Positions 1 to 10,052 of a stretch of 64,000 nt of DNA are shown here, one piece after another. The notes under the pieces were generated by a model. The model saw only the letters and a program-made list of their open reading frames with translations, had not been told where the DNA came from and did no database searches. Position 1 is the first letter of the stretch; each line of letters begins with the position of its first letter. Location: NCBI GenBank assembly GCA_023212695.1, contig JALCCG010000082.1, forward strand, positions 1 through 64,000. The letters are read 5' to 3'. The position numbers and the translations under genes are program-made. The DNA comes from Sporisorium sorghi (Eukaryota > Basidiomycota > Ustilaginomycetes > Ustilaginales > Ustilaginaceae).

Positions 1-64
1 CGGGCTCGAACCGCCGACCTCAGCATTAACAGTGCTACGCTCTAACCAACTGAGCTATGGAGTC
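1..64 (-). tRNA. tRNA-Asn (GTT), 3' end cut by window edge
   Basis: Read on the minus strand, the sequence gives a 7-nt acceptor strand, a D arm with AGTTGGTTA, an anticodon stem TAGCA/TGCTG around loop CTGTTAA (anticodon GTT, Asn), and a T arm with TTCGAGC. The last T-stem bases and the 3' acceptor strand lie outside the window. No intron is present. Confidence 0.93.
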
Positions 65-155
65 GAGGACGCGATGCAGGCGTGGGCAGAAATATGTAAT
101 TATAAATCATCATACTTTGTGTCAACGCGGAAGTCGGGCTGTACGCGGTTGTGTG

Positions 156-174
156 GAGAGAGAGAGAGAGAGAG
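156..174. repeat. (GA)n microsatellite in the upstream region of the HVA22-domain gene
   Basis: About nine GA dinucleotide repeats. The 65-386 stretch between the tRNA and the first gene otherwise holds nothing I recognise; it is presumably promoter and 5' UTR. Confidence 0.9.
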
Positions 175-386
175 CAAGCAGAGAACAACACAAAACCGAA
201 ACAAACACTCGGATCTCGAACCTCCTTTTCTTCCAAAGGAAGCACCACCATCGAGGCTAGACGGCCATGGACCTATCACACTCATATCAACCACAGCGCC
301 TGCTCGCATAGGGCTGTAACTAACACCCTTCGATGCGCCGAGCCTCGTAGCTGACCCCGGCTCTTCGGTCATTCGTCATCTCCAGC

Positions 387-2372
387 ATGGGTCTCATCAA
401 CCTCCTCCTCAAAGCTGCCATTCTCGTCCTCGACCTCCGCGATACCTACCACGCTCTCGACGCGGTCAAGCTCGACGAGATTGGACGCAATGAGCGCCAA
501 GTGCTCGTACGCAATGCCCAAGATGGCACCAAGCACTTGACTGCACGCAGGCGCGTGGGCACCTCGAAGCGCAAGGCGGCTGTCAGGTCGGCGCTCACCA
601 CCGTGCTGGTCTGGAACCTCTTCTGCAAAGTCGAGCCGCTGTGCGATCGTACCATCGCCTGGTTCGTGCCGTTCTACGACTCGTTTAAGACCCTCTTTCT
701 CATCTGGATGCTCTTCACAAGAAGCTACGGTGCTTCCATCCTCATCTTCCGCCTTTTGGCTCCCATCATCCGGCCATACGAGTCCATCATCGACGGCATA
801 TTTGACTTGACATCATCGCTTTTCACCTGGCTCGCGACCCTCTTGGCCCCGACCGTGGACAAATGCTCACAGCTTGTGCATACTATCCGATCTGCGATCC
901 AGCAGGATGCTCAATCCGTAACGACACACCCGGCGTCTTCAGTCGCAGCATCATCATCCGGTGGCGGTAAAGCACCTCAACGCAAAGCTTCAGCCAACTC
1001 CGTCGGAGGGAAAGCAGGGAAAAGGCCCCCAACGCCTTCATCACCGCCTGCCTCGATCAAAGTCTCGCCGGCTTCTGCAGCGGCTTCCTCTGCAGTCAAA
1101 AGTGGCCCCAGCGCTGCCGCAGCAAAGGCGCGCCAGACGCTGGCCACAAAGGTATCCCAAAGCAACCTCGCCGCGACACGTCAAGTGCTGCAGGAGCTTC
1201 CGGTGCCTCGTCACGCTTTTGATTCGGTCAAGTCTCAAGCGAGTCCTTCAGCATCAGCGTCATCCTCCACCTCGAAAGTAGATATCGCCGCGCCCGATCT
1301 TGCTGTTTCGGGCAGCGGCGAGTCAGCGACAGTCAAGACAGAGCCATCCGAGCCTAGCCTTGCTGCTCCAGCCGCAAGTCTGGGTCCACCACCTACACCA
1401 CCAACTGGCCTGCAGAACTACGCATTTATCCCAGGGATGATGCCGCAGCGATCCGGACCAGCCTCGTTGGCATCGCCGACGCCACGTTTCCCCGGTGGTT
1501 TTGCTTTCTCCGCCGCAGCTTCGTTCAGCGCCAACCCTTTCCAGGCGCCAGCACGAGTTCCTCTCACCACACAGATGGCTCCGCTGTCCCTGTCTGCCCA
1601 GATTGCAGCTCCCCTTGGCGGTCATCACCTGCTAGGATCGCACAATGGCGCTCCAAACAACGTGTTGACGCACGAAAGCGTCGCTTCTGCCAAGGACGGC
1701 CGCATAGTGCCTCCGCCCAATCAAGCTGTTGGCGTCCGCAAAGTGGCATCCCAAAGCTCACTGAAGGGCAAGGCGGCTAAGAGGACGCTTCAGAATGGCG
1801 CCAAGGCGGCGACCGTCTCGAATGGCAAGAAGCGCGCCCGTTCGGACGAGGCCTCCAGTGCAGATACTGCGGAAGCCGGAGAGCCAGATTCGAACTCAAC
1901 CTCGCCCAGGAAGCGTGTCAAATCTGTCGCAGGTCAAGTGGCCACCAGCAAGAAAACAGCTGGCTCTTTGTCGACAGCAAGGGCTCGAGCGAAAAAGTCG
2001 ACCTCGATGAATGGTCAGACTGCCGCCCCAGGAAGCAGCAACGGCACGCATAAGAGAGAAGGAGCCAATGGGTCGACGTCGGCGGCAGCCCGCAAAGCGA
2101 CTGTGCCTGCTCAGTCGGGATCTGCGTCAACGTCAACACTGGCCAATGGCAGCTCTACAACCAGCAACGCTGGCTCGTCGGACGGCAAAGCAAAGGCAAC
2201 CGCGACCAGCTCGAGGACCGCCACGGCAAAGTCATCAACACAGCGAGCGGCGGTCAGAAAGGCGCCTAGTGCGAGCAAATCTCGCAGTCAGTCGACCGAG
2301 GTGGCAGAATCAGCGGAGCCGCCGCCGCAACGCCTCACACGCAGTCGCACTAAGCAAAATCTCGCCGATTGA
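387..2372 (+). CDS. TB2/DP1/HVA22 (REEP/Yop1-like) domain protein with long disordered tail
   Basis: Single-exon gene encoding 661 residues. Residues about 65-135 match the hallmark second half of the TB2/DP1/HVA22 domain: a hydrophobic segment, then VPFYDSFKTLFLIWML, then a RSYGASILIFRLLAPIIRPYE-like stretch. Family members shape tubular endoplasmic reticulum by hairpin insertion. Here the domain is only the first fifth of the protein. Residues about 180-661 are Ser/Ala/Pro/Lys-rich and low in complexity, with basic clusters such as KKRAR and RKRVK that resemble nuclear localisation or microtubule-binding stretches. REEP/Yop1 proteins are usually 180-300 residues, so the tail more than doubles the length. 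The start was chosen because the first Met precedes a hydrophobic N-terminal helix. Domain call is solid; the role of the tail is unknown. Confidence 0.85.
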   Translation: MGLINLLLKAAILVLDLRDTYHALDAVKLDEIGRNERQVLVRNAQDGTKHLTARRRVGTSKRKAAVRSALTTVLVWNLFCKVEPLCDRTIAWFVPFYDSFKTLFLIWMLFTRSYGASILIFRLLAPIIRPYESIIDGIFDLTSSLFTWLATLLAPTVDKCSQLVHTIRSAIQQDAQSVTTHPASSVAASSSGGGKAPQRKASANSVGGKAGKRPPTPSSPPASIKVSPASAAASSAVKSGPSAAAAKARQTLATKVSQSNLAATRQVLQELPVPRHAFDSVKSQASPSASASSSTSKVDIAAPDLAVSGSGESATVKTEPSEPSLAAPAASLGPPPTPPTGLQNYAFIPGMMPQRSGPASLASPTPRFPGGFAFSAAASFSANPFQAPARVPLTTQMAPLSLSAQIAAPLGGHHLLGSHNGAPNNVLTHESVASAKDGRIVPPPNQAVGVRKVASQSSLKGKAAKRTLQNGAKAATVSNGKKRARSDEASSADTAEAGEPDSNSTSPRKRVKSVAGQVATSKKTAGSLSTARARAKKSTSMNGQTAAPGSSNGTHKREGANGSTSAAARKATVPAQSGSASTSTLANGSSTTSNAGSSDGKAKATATSSRTATAKSSTQRAAVRKAPSASKSRSQSTEVAESAEPPPQRLTRSRTKQNLAD

Positions 2373-2778
2373 CGTTGGGCCGCCTCCCATCCCTTGGCAT
2401 TGTAATTTCTTTCCCTGACGAAGCCATCCAGCATCAATTTCATCTTTGCAACTTCATAGCGTGATCCGAATGTGAAGCAAAGACCGAGACGGCGTCGGGG
2501 GAGCAAGCATGTCGACATTCTGTAGACACGCATACGAATGCCACCAGCCACGATTTGCCCGATCGCGCCGATTCCGATCTAAATTTCTAGGATTTTTTTT
2601 CTTTTTTTTTTTTTTTTTTTTTTTTTCTTTTCTTTTCTTCGCTTCTTCCGACGAGAAAGATTGCTTGCTCGGTCACTTGCTTTATCCTGCTTTCCATCAC
2701 ATTGATCCTCTCATCAATCAGCGCTATCAAAGAGCGGTCGGCTGCGACCTGTTCTCTGATGCGTCACTCTGCTTCAAC
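2373..2778. other. Intergenic/promoter region of RIX7 with long T tract
   Basis: Upstream of RIX7. It holds a T-rich tract at 2593-2640, including an uninterrupted run of about 25 T (2602-2626). An open frame runs through it into RIX7, but the T tract would encode poly-Phe, so the ATG at 2779 is the likely start. Confidence 0.7.
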
Positions 2779-5723
2779 ATGAATCGCTCCATCACCGGCG
2801 CTTGGGCCAACCAGCGCAACAGGATATCCTTGAATAGCCCACTTCCTCCATCTTCGCCATCCTCTTGTTCGGCTGCATCCAATATACCCGTTCCGCCTCC
2901 CCCTGGATCAGCCGCTGCTGCTGCACTGGCTCGGCAGCAACAGGCACAAGCTCAGCAGCAGCAACAGAATGGAGACGCTTCGTCATCCAACAATGATCAG
3001 GCAGATGCCGACTCATCATCATCATCAGCAGCGGCGGCGGCTTCTCCGATCGCGAGTGGCTCAACGCCCAGGACAAGACAGAGCTCGCCCAACCCCGCTT
3101 TGGTCGCATCCACGTCGTCTCCAGTCAAGCGCAAATCGCGATCCTCACGCATCGATGGCAGCGGCGCAGCCGGCTCCTCTTGCACATCATCATCCTCCAA
3201 GCGTCCCAAAGGTCTCGTCTCCAAGCTCCAGAATACCGCCGAGAAGTATAACCCTCCAGCCACTCGTCTGGCCGATCTCGGCGGTATCTCGCACGCCATC
3301 GAAAAGATCCTAGAGCTCATTGCTATGCCTCTGTGCCATCCCGAGATCTACGCGCACACCGGTGTCAAGCCTCCTCGCGGTGTATTGCTACACGGCCCAC
3401 CAGGTTGCGGAAAGACTATGCTGGCAGGTGCTGTAGCCGGCGAGCTTGGCGTGCCCTTTCTCTCCATCTCGGCGCCTTCCGTCGTTTCCGGTACTTCGGG
3501 AGAGTCGGAAAAGACGATTCGTGACACTTTCGACGAGGCTGCTTCCATAGCGCCCTGCATTCTCTTTATCGACGAGATCGATGCCATCACACCCAAGCGA
3601 GAGACGGCACAACGAGAGATGGAACGCCGCATCGTCGCTCAGCTTCTCACCTCTCTCGACGACCTCAGCTGGGAGAAAACTGACGGCAAACCCGTCATGA
3701 TCATCGGTGCCACCAATCGACCCGACAGTCTCGATCCTGCCTTGAGACGAGCAGGACGCTTCGACCACGAGATCGCCATGGGTGTCCCCGACGAGGACGG
3801 ACGCGAACAGTAAGTTTTTCCATTCATTCATTCATCGAGTTTGGTGATTGCAGCTGCAGACAGGTGGTGAATTTGCATGATGCAGAACATACACAATGCG
3901 CTAGCGGCAATGGGCCGTTCTGTGCGTTTTGGCCTTCGGGCCTCCCATTCAAGTCCCTGATCTCACAAGCGTGTCTGCAGCACAGCACAGCACAGCAGCC
4001 AGCCAACTAGCCAGAAACATCGCTTTGAAGCAACGAGAAGAGCGCGAGAGCTGAACTTTATTCATCCCTCGACTTCTTCAGAATCTTGCGAGTGCTTGCT
4101 CAGAAACTTCGTCTCGCGGGAGACTTTGACTTCCGCGCACTGGCCAAAGCCACTCCAGGCTACGTCGGTGCCGATCTCACCGCTTTGACTTCGGCAGCAG
4201 GCATCATCGCGGTCAAGCGCATCTTCCAACAGCTCAGCGAGACCGACTCGCTTCCATCCAGCTTATCCGCAGAACGCATCTCACAGGCAATCGGCCTCCA
4301 CACCCCTGACGTTCAGCAAGATGCAACGGCCAACGGCGATATCGAGATGGGCGAGTCTGATGCGGCGGCAGCGGCTCCTGTGGCCCAGGACAAGCCGGAT
4401 GGGGTTCAGGCTACCGAGACTGGCGTGGACACGCCGCCCGGTGCGTTTACGGGCGCGGCGACAACTGTTCTTGCTGCTGGCGATGGCACTCGGACGCCCT
4501 TGCCGGCTTCTGTCGCGACCTCCAACGTCCGCCCTTCGGCCACTTTCTTCGAGGCGCTTCCTGAGCACGTGCGCGACTCGTCGATCGCCTCGTTCCTCAA
4601 GAATCACCCTTCGCCTCTCACAGATGCGCAGCTTGCACCTCTCGCCATCACAAACGCCGACTTCCTCGTCGCGCTTCCCTCTGTGCAGCCCTCGTCCAAG
4701 CGAGAGGGTTTCGCCACCGTACCCGACGTCTCCTGGGCTGACGTCGGCGCTCTTCACTCAACACGCGACGAGCTGTCCATGGCGATCGTCGAGCCCATCA
4801 AGCGACCCGAGCTGTTCCGCTCAGTCGGCGTCTCTGCCTCCTCCGGCGTGCTCCTCTGGGGCCCACCAGGTTGCGGCAAGACGCTGCTCGCCAAAGCGGT
4901 CGCCAACGAGTCGCGCGCCAACTTCATCTCGGTCAAAGGACCCGAGCTGCTCAACAAGTACGTCGGCGAATCCGAGAAAGCCGTGCGTCAGGTGTTTGCG
5001 CGCGCACGAACCTCGTCGCCCTGCGTCATCTTTTTCGATGAGCTCGACGCGCTCGTGCCGCGTAGAGACGACTCGCTCTCCGAGAGCTCGAGCCGGGTGG
5101 TCAATACGCTGCTGACCGAGCTCGATGGCTTGGAGTCGCGCGTGCAGACCTACGTGATTGCCGCCACCAACCGGCCGGATATGATTGACCCGGCCATGTG
5201 CCGTCCTGGGCGGCTGGATAAGCTGCTCTATGTCGACTTGCCCAAGCCGGACGAGCGGCTCGAGATCCTCAAGACGATCACGAGCAAGACTCCGCTGAGC
5301 GACGAGGTGGATTTGCAGACTATCGCGTACGACGGCAAGCTCGAGGGCTTCTCGGGCGCCGACCTGGCTGCGCTCGTGCGCGAAGCCGCCGTGCTGGCGC
5401 TCAGGGAAACGATCCTCTTCCACAACGCTCAACCTGCTGCTGCGACGCTTCAACCGGCCAGGAAGAGCAGCAACAAGAAGGGCGCCGAGCAGGAGGCGGT
5501 GAAAGTGGTGGTCATGCAGTCGCACTTTGTCGCGGCGCTGTCCAAGATCCAGCCGTCCGTGTCGGCGCAGCAGCGACGCAAGTATTTGTCGCTCAGACAG
5601 AAGCTGCAGGGCTCGGTGCCGATCGAGGCAGGCGGGTCGGGTGGCGGTAGCAGCAGTAGACGTGCTCGGTTTGAGGCTGAGGCTGAGGCTGAGGATGGCA
5701 ACGCTCCGACGCCTGCTGTGTAG
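2779..5723 (+). CDS. RIX7: RIX7/NVL-type tandem AAA ATPase for 60S ribosome assembly
   Basis: Two exons, 2779-3809 and 4082-5723, encode 890 residues. The intron 3810-4081 starts GTAAGT and ends AG, and splicing restores an unbroken [12 protein letters not shown]. There are two AAA modules. D1 has Walker A GPPGCGKT at about 206-213 and Walker B FIDEID around D265. D2 has Walker A GPPGCGKT at about 604-611 and Walker B FFDELD around D663. The D1 lead-in with PLCHPEIY and [12 protein letters not shown] is typical of Rix7/NVL rather than Cdc48. The enzyme strips assembly factors such as Nsa1 from nucleolar pre-60S particles. The N-terminal 150 residues are Ser/Ala/Gln-rich with a basic patch (KRKSRSSR), plausibly nucleolar targeting. 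The linker between D1 and D2 is long. Confidence 0.92.
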
Positions 5724-5908
5724 AATGTATTTGTATCTCACTTTGTGATCAGACAGCAGTTCAGGCGATGATCATGGATTCAAAGGGTGCATGCCATGAA
5801 CATTGGAAGACCGTCACGAGCCTAGAGAATCGTCATCGACATGAATCGGAGCAGGGAACGTTGTGAGACATCAGCGTGAAGCCGTGCGGTTCAACCCGCG
5901 TTTCGCAT
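5724..5908. other. Short convergent intergenic spacer
   Basis: 185 bases between the convergent ends of RIX7 and the first secreted-protein gene. It marks the left border of the accessory island. Confidence 0.6.
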
Positions 5909-6424
5909 CTACAGCTCAACCGGCGCATTGTAGCCGGGGCACCAAATCTCGTCGATCTGCTTGGAGTAATCCGTCCTGTCGTAAATGCGCAGCCAAGCGC
6001 AGCCGTGAGCTCTGTGCTTCGGTTTGCGCTCGGGCGCCAGGTCTACGTGAATTTCGAGGTTCTCATTCAGCGTAACGATCTGGCCGAAGTACAGCAGGAA
6101 GTCGGTACCGGTGCCGTCGACGTAGCCCCACAGCTTCTCCGGGTTTGGGGCTGAGAGGTAGTTTTTCAGCTTGAGCTGCGTGTTGAAGCACACGCGGGTG
6201 GTGTGGTCGTTCTGAGCCGAGGCGGCGCCCTGGTCGCAGAGCGCATGGTAGCGGTGGTTGTCGCGCTTCAGACCGAACAGGCCCGTCGGGTTTTTGCAGC
6301 CCTTGGTGCCGCAGCCGGGCTGCGTGCCGGGGGCGGGCTGTCGGTGCTGAGGCTCGGGAAGGCCCAGGACACCGGCGCTGACGAGAGAGAGCAGGGTGAG
6401 AAGCGTGGTGAAGGAGGCGCGCAT
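5909..6424 (-). CDS. Small secreted protein, intronless inverted member of the four-Cys family
   Basis: A single exon encodes 171 residues. The start is the ATG at 6424 because it directly opens a signal peptide (MRASFTTLLTLLSLVSAG); an upstream in-frame Met at 6442 would add six residues. The mature part has a Gly/Cys stretch (GCGTKGCKNP), then the layout shared with its neighbours: C1 in HALC, C2 in RVCF, a GYV..DFLLYF core, C3 in GCAWLRI and C4 in IWCPG. Unlike the other five it has no intron between the GY and F-L-L motifs, and it lies in opposite orientation. A TATATA lies about 106 bp upstream of the ATG. Likely a secreted, possibly plant-apoplastic effector; no enzymatic motif is visible. 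Membership of the neighbours' family is my inference from motif order. Confidence 0.75.
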   Translation of the reverse strand: MRASFTTLLTLLSLVSAGVLGLPEPQHRQPAPGTQPGCGTKGCKNPTGLFGLKRDNHRYHALCDQGAASAQNDHTTRVCFNTQLKLKNYLSAPNPEKLWGYVDGTGTDFLLYFGQIVTLNENLEIHVDLAPERKPKHRAHGCAWLRIYDRTDYSKQIDEIWCPGYNAPVEL

Positions 6425-6529
6425 CTTGACGAAGTTGTGCAAGTGCGAAATTGTGTATGGTTCTGGGAGGCTGGACTGTTGAGCAATGATGGTAAAAGAC
6501 GGGAGAGCAGCAAAATAAGGGGGGGGGGG

Positions 6530-6536
6530 ATATATA
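6530..6536 (-). promoter_or_regulatory. TATA box of the inverted secreted-protein gene
   Basis: The minus strand reads TATATAT, about 106 bp upstream of the ATG at 6424 and next to a G/C homopolymer run. The spacing matches the TATA-to-ATG distances of the other family genes (about 80-105 bp). Confidence 0.55.
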
Positions 6537-7250
6537 CCTTCGAGCCCTGCACAGCTCGCTCCGGTGGCCCACCGTGTCGTCGGGAAAGCAGCTACATCGA
6601 GCTATCCCGGACCCACTTGCAAGTCAAATGGCGATGCTGAGGTGGGCGAGTAACCGCACTGCGCGCCACTAGCCCCACTTTGCGCTCCCACCTCGTGACA
6701 ACGCAAAGCTAAACGTGTCACACAGTGACTTCCCCGGGTCCACAGCAAACCACTTCTTCTACATCACACGTGACCCACTCATACTGTCACAGGATCCGAG
6801 CGTCGCTTTGCGTTCCCACCAATCAACCGACCGAGTCCCGACCGCTTCCCTTCTGACTCCTTCGGGGCCCGGCTTTCATATGGGACAAGCCCGCTTTCTC
6901 GAGCTGCAAGGCTGTGTGAAACGCATGTGATGCCAAGCCAGCCACATTGACGGGAATCCGCGTTCCAGTCCTCACCTGGACACGCCTTGTTCTGGCGTGA
7001 GCTTTCTCACGCCCTGTTCTCGCGGGTGCGTGGGATGCATCCAGACCGCTCGATGAGTGGCTTCGTCACCACACGTCTTTCGGTGTGTCACATGAAGGGG
7101 CCGGATAAAAGTGGCTGGTCTCCACCGCTCTGTCATTCGCTCAGTTGGTCCTGGACGAGTGAGTCCTGTGAGGAGCAAGACGTCTCCATCGAGACTCAGA
7201 TGACTTGGTGGGCCCGACCGCTTGCTCGTATTTATGAGCGCGTCGAGCGG
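6537..7250. other. Intergenic region of the effector island
   Basis: About 700 bases with overlapping but unconvincing open frames on both strands. It carries short direct repeats such as TTGCGCTCCCACC (6681) and TTGCGTTCCCACC (6807). No gene is supported. Confidence 0.5.
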
Positions 7251-7421
7251 TTACGTGTCCCGCCACGAGATCAAATTTCCGAGGCTTGGAGTCGAGGCCC
7301 AAGCATCCACACCTCGAAGACGATGGAAGAGGGCGGTGTCCTTGGGGTGGCTCAGCGTGCTGCTGCTGCACAGGCCGACCAGGGCGAGCAGCGTGAAGAG
7401 GTGGAAAAGGGTTGGACTCAT
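7251..7421 (-). CDS. Candidate 56-residue secreted peptide or orphan signal-peptide exon
   Basis: The ATG at 7421 opens a strong hydrophobic leader (MSPTLFHLFTLLALVGLCSS) with a plausible cleavage site. About 35 residues without Cys pairs follow, then a stop at 7251. The body does not show the four-Cys layout of the neighbouring family. It may be a true small peptide, the first exon of a gene whose second exon I could not find, or a decayed relative. A weak GTAACC donor sits near the end of the frame. Support is only the leader and its position inside the island. Confidence 0.35.
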   Translation of the reverse strand: MSPTLFHLFTLLALVGLCSSSTLSHPKDTALFHRLRGVDAWASTPSLGNLISWRDT

Positions 7422-7878
7422 CGTGAAGAAGAGGCGGTTTGAGAATTGAAGTGCAGCATGTGTGTGTATGGCTGGTGATGATGATAGGCAAGAATGTACG
7501 GACCAGCTTGGTGAAGAAGGAGGGTGAGCGATGCCTTTTCTCATTGACGCCCCACCCGTGCAAGGAGAGTTTGAAAGGGAAGAGCGGTATCCGGGCCGGT
7601 AAAGAACGGAAAGCCTCACCAGGAAGCGCTTGCAACAAAAAACCCACCGCCATCTGCGAGCCACCAACGGCTGCACCCACCATCCCACCTTCATCCCACA
7701 ACACCTCAAAAAGGCGCGGGTGATGCAGACGGGGCGTGCGAACCTTTCATCCTGTCCGCTCCCTCTTCGAGTTCCGTTTCAGCGTCAAGCAATATGTGAC
7801 ACAACCACCACTTGGCGCTCTTCACCTACCGCCCTCCATCTTCTCCGTGAACATCCCCGCCACCTAAGTTTCCTCACG
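7422..7878. other. Intergenic region upstream of the 7879 gene
   Basis: About 450 bases with open frames on both strands but no recognisable product; presumed promoter and 5' UTR of the secreted-protein gene that starts at 7879. I saw no clear TATA box. Confidence 0.45.
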
Positions 7879-8455
7879 ATGCTCGCCTCGATCCTCTGGG
7901 CTCCGCTGTTCAACTTCCTAATCGCACGTTCGGCAGTCTCGGGGGGAAACCAAGCGGCAGCAAGCTTGTTCGACAGCACTGCGCACGGCCAGGCCGAATT
8001 GAGCCGACACTGCTCCGGCGCGAGCCCGTCATCGGCTGACCTGCTGCCGCACGCGTGTTTCGTGATCCACGACGACGTTACCACCGCTGCGCATTCTTCC
8101 TCGTACGACAAGCTCGGTTTCGCGTCTGCTTCGGGACAGGGTGAGTCTCTTCCACACTGCCACGCACACAAGTGGAACGAACAGCTGACATGATCTTACG
8201 TGATTTGTCTTTGGTGCATGAGCAGAGTTTGTGGCGGTGGCTCCAAAGGTGGGGGAGGACAGCAAGGTGGAGTTCTTCGCCAGCGGGTTCTGGCTGCAGA
8301 TCACGTTCTCGGACAGCACGGGTTGCGCCAAGGTCGAAGTGAGGGCGCCGATGCGGACGCCGCGAAGAAGGGGAGACGGCGAAGAGCCGGCGCTGGAGCC
8401 TTACTTGGACGGCGTCAGCTGCTTGGGTACTGAGCGCAAGCCTTTCATCTTGTAG
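7879..8455 (+). CDS. Small secreted protein, four-Cys family member
   Basis: Two exons, 7879-8140 and 8226-8455, give 163 residues. The 85-nt intron starts GTGAGT after a phase-1 base and ends AG; exon 2 reads EFVAVAPK. A signal peptide runs from MLASILWAPLFNFLIARSA. Family layout: C1 in SRHC, C2 in HACFV, the intron just before the F-V core, C3 in TGCAKVEV and C4 in VSCLG. The C-terminal region is basic (RTPRRRG). This is the most divergent plus-strand member: the linker after C2 differs and the usual C-terminal Leu-Trp ending is absent. Function unknown; secretion is inferred from the leader and effector status from context. Confidence 0.72.
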
Positions 8456-8626
8456 AAGGGCTGCTGCTGTTTTACGGAAATCGAGGGTGCCTCCGCAGTG
8501 TGCTGTGGAGGGAGGTGGAGAGAGTGTGATGAGGTGGAAAGGGAGGTGGCTGAGGTCAGGAGACCTCGCAACAGGGCGTCGCATTTCTTTCAACCCCATT
8601 TGCGGCTGTCTTAATCTCGCCGATTC
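8456..8626. other. Spacer within the effector island
   Basis: G-rich 3' flank of the 7879 gene (GGAGGTGGAGAG-like purine repeats). No gene is seen. Confidence 0.4.
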
Positions 8627-8840
8627 GTGACGAGCAAATGCGCAGCTGCCAAGGGCTCCCACGCCTCTTCTGGCGTGTGCAAGTTCTCGCCATCGCATAA
8701 GCTTGTCTCCTGTGAAGCGAACGTCTTTGCAGCGATCGATCAACAAGCTGTGCCTGACTCTGCCACCAGGATAGCACACATGTACTGGTTCTGCAATCAT
8801 GATCTCCTCGTACTGCCGCCTCGGACTGGTCGTTGGCGCC
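8627..8840 (+). pseudogene. Remnant of the C-terminal exon of a four-Cys secreted-protein gene
   Basis: An open frame without start or leader ends in HMYWFCNHDLLVLPP. This closely resembles HVYLFCNHNLFALPT, the C4 region of the intact gene at 11133, in both protein and DNA (CATGTACTGGTTCTGCAATCATGATCT against CATGTCTACCTGTTCTGCAATCACAATCT, shown for comparison). No exon 1 is found upstream and the frame runs on past the normal stop. I interpret it as a decayed 3' end left by tandem duplication. Edges are approximate. Confidence 0.5.
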
Positions 8841-8890
8841 GAGCTCAGGTTAGAGATGAGGGCGTTGATGCACGACCCTACGAGGATCAG

Positions 8891-8965
8891 CCCCTCAAGG
8901 CACGAAGAAATGAGAATGGCGGGAGTGAGACATCGCCGGGCCACCCACTTGCGCAATCCGCGATG
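8891..8965 (+). repeat. Duplicated non-coding block, copy 1
   Basis: About 75 bp, including AAATGAGAATGGCGGGA and CCACCCACTTGCGCAAT, match a second copy at about 10053-10126 with scattered substitutions and small indels. It lies between gene remnants and supports segmental duplication in the island. Confidence 0.7.
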
Positions 8966-9245
8966 AAAGAAGAGGATCGAGCAAGAACGTTCCTGATTGA
9001 GAGGGCCGCTTTCCTCGAGGCTCACTACAGATCAGACCCCGAAACGACTTTTTGAGGAACAAAGTTCAGAATGGTAGCACCGCAAAGTCAACCTCACTCG
9101 CCGAGTTGCTGCTGCGAGGCTGAACTTTGCAACGATCTCATCCAAGGAACTCTGACGTTATCTATCTGTCCGCGCAAAAAAGCCACGCAACAGAAATGCC
9201 TGTTTGACAGAGAGTCGCACGCGATTGACTCCAGACTTTGAGAAG
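8966..9245. other. Promoter region of the 9327 gene
   Basis: Non-coding stretch between the duplicated block and the TATA-like element at 9246. No gene is seen. Confidence 0.4.
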
Positions 9246-9253
9246 TATTTAAA
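9246..9253 (+). promoter_or_regulatory. TATA-like element of the 9327 gene
   Basis: TATTTAAA lies about 80 bp upstream of the ATG at 9327, in line with TATA positions of the sister genes. Confidence 0.55.
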
Positions 9254-9326
9254 GTCATGACTTCACACGTAACCTCGCGCAATCACCAATCCACCGCGCA
9301 ACCACCATCGTCCGATCAGTTCCAGC

Positions 9327-9845
9327 ATGATCAAGCCTACCTTTCTCATCATCGCAGGCGTGATGGCACTGGCCCTTCCTTCCGTCCGCGCCGGATGGTC
9401 GGCTGAGAGACGTCCCTACTACACCGTCGATCACATGTGTTCTGCGGCTGGAGACAAGCAGTCGCGTGCATGCTTCACCTCGGACTTTGACGTGTCCAGC
9501 GCCAGTGGCAACTTCAATGGCCACCACTCTCCCGATGGCAGAAGTGAGTATTTTCGCGCTACTCAATCTGTCGATGATACGCAAATGACCCGACGGTCAT
9601 GACTGACTTGTCCGCTGTTTCCTTCTCTTTCTTCGGACTCCGTCCTTGTGGCGACAGGTTTTGTAATCTTTGGCGACGAGAAGCATCCCGCTTTCCTGGA
9701 GCTGAAGGGCTACAAGATCAATGTCGTTTTCCAAAGCGACAATTGCGCCATGGAAGACGTCCAAACCACTTCGGGCGACGTCTATGACAACATGTTCTTC
9801 TGCAACGCGGCCCAAAGCCGTGTGATTCATCTCAGAAACGCCTGA
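9327..9845 (+). CDS. Small secreted protein, four-Cys family member (shortest)
   Basis: Exons 9327-9543 and 9658-9845 encode 134 residues. The intron (114 nt) is phase 1, GTGAGT to CAG, and exon 2 opens with FVIFGDEKHPAFLELKGY, the family's FVLLED..PAL core. The signal peptide ends near PSVRA-G. Family layout: C1 in HMC, C2 in RACF, C3 in NCAMEDV and C4 in FFCNAA. The C terminus stops shortly after C4 and lacks the VLPxLLW ending of the 12394 and 13657 copies. Likely secreted; effector role is inferred from context only. Confidence 0.8.
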
Positions 9846-10052
9846 GAAAGAAGTTGCTGGCATACGCAACAGTTCTCCGCCAGAGAGACAAGATCCGGTC
9901 GCTATCTTGCTACCGATCAGTAATCAGTCACGCTGCTCGCTGATCTTGTACTCCGGGACGAGGGCCATCTTCTTCGCGCAATGCTGTAGAGTAGTGTTAC
10001 TGCACTGAATTCCACAATACTGTATAGCCCAGTTTCTCGTGCGTTCCCACCG

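Noticed and set aside
6987..7442. 151-codon plus-strand frame in the effector island
   Set aside because: No signal peptide, no family motif and poor codon pattern.
8078..9025. 315-codon minus-strand frame across the 7879 gene
   Set aside because: It runs through the spliced secreted-protein gene and a remnant on the other strand, without leader or motif.
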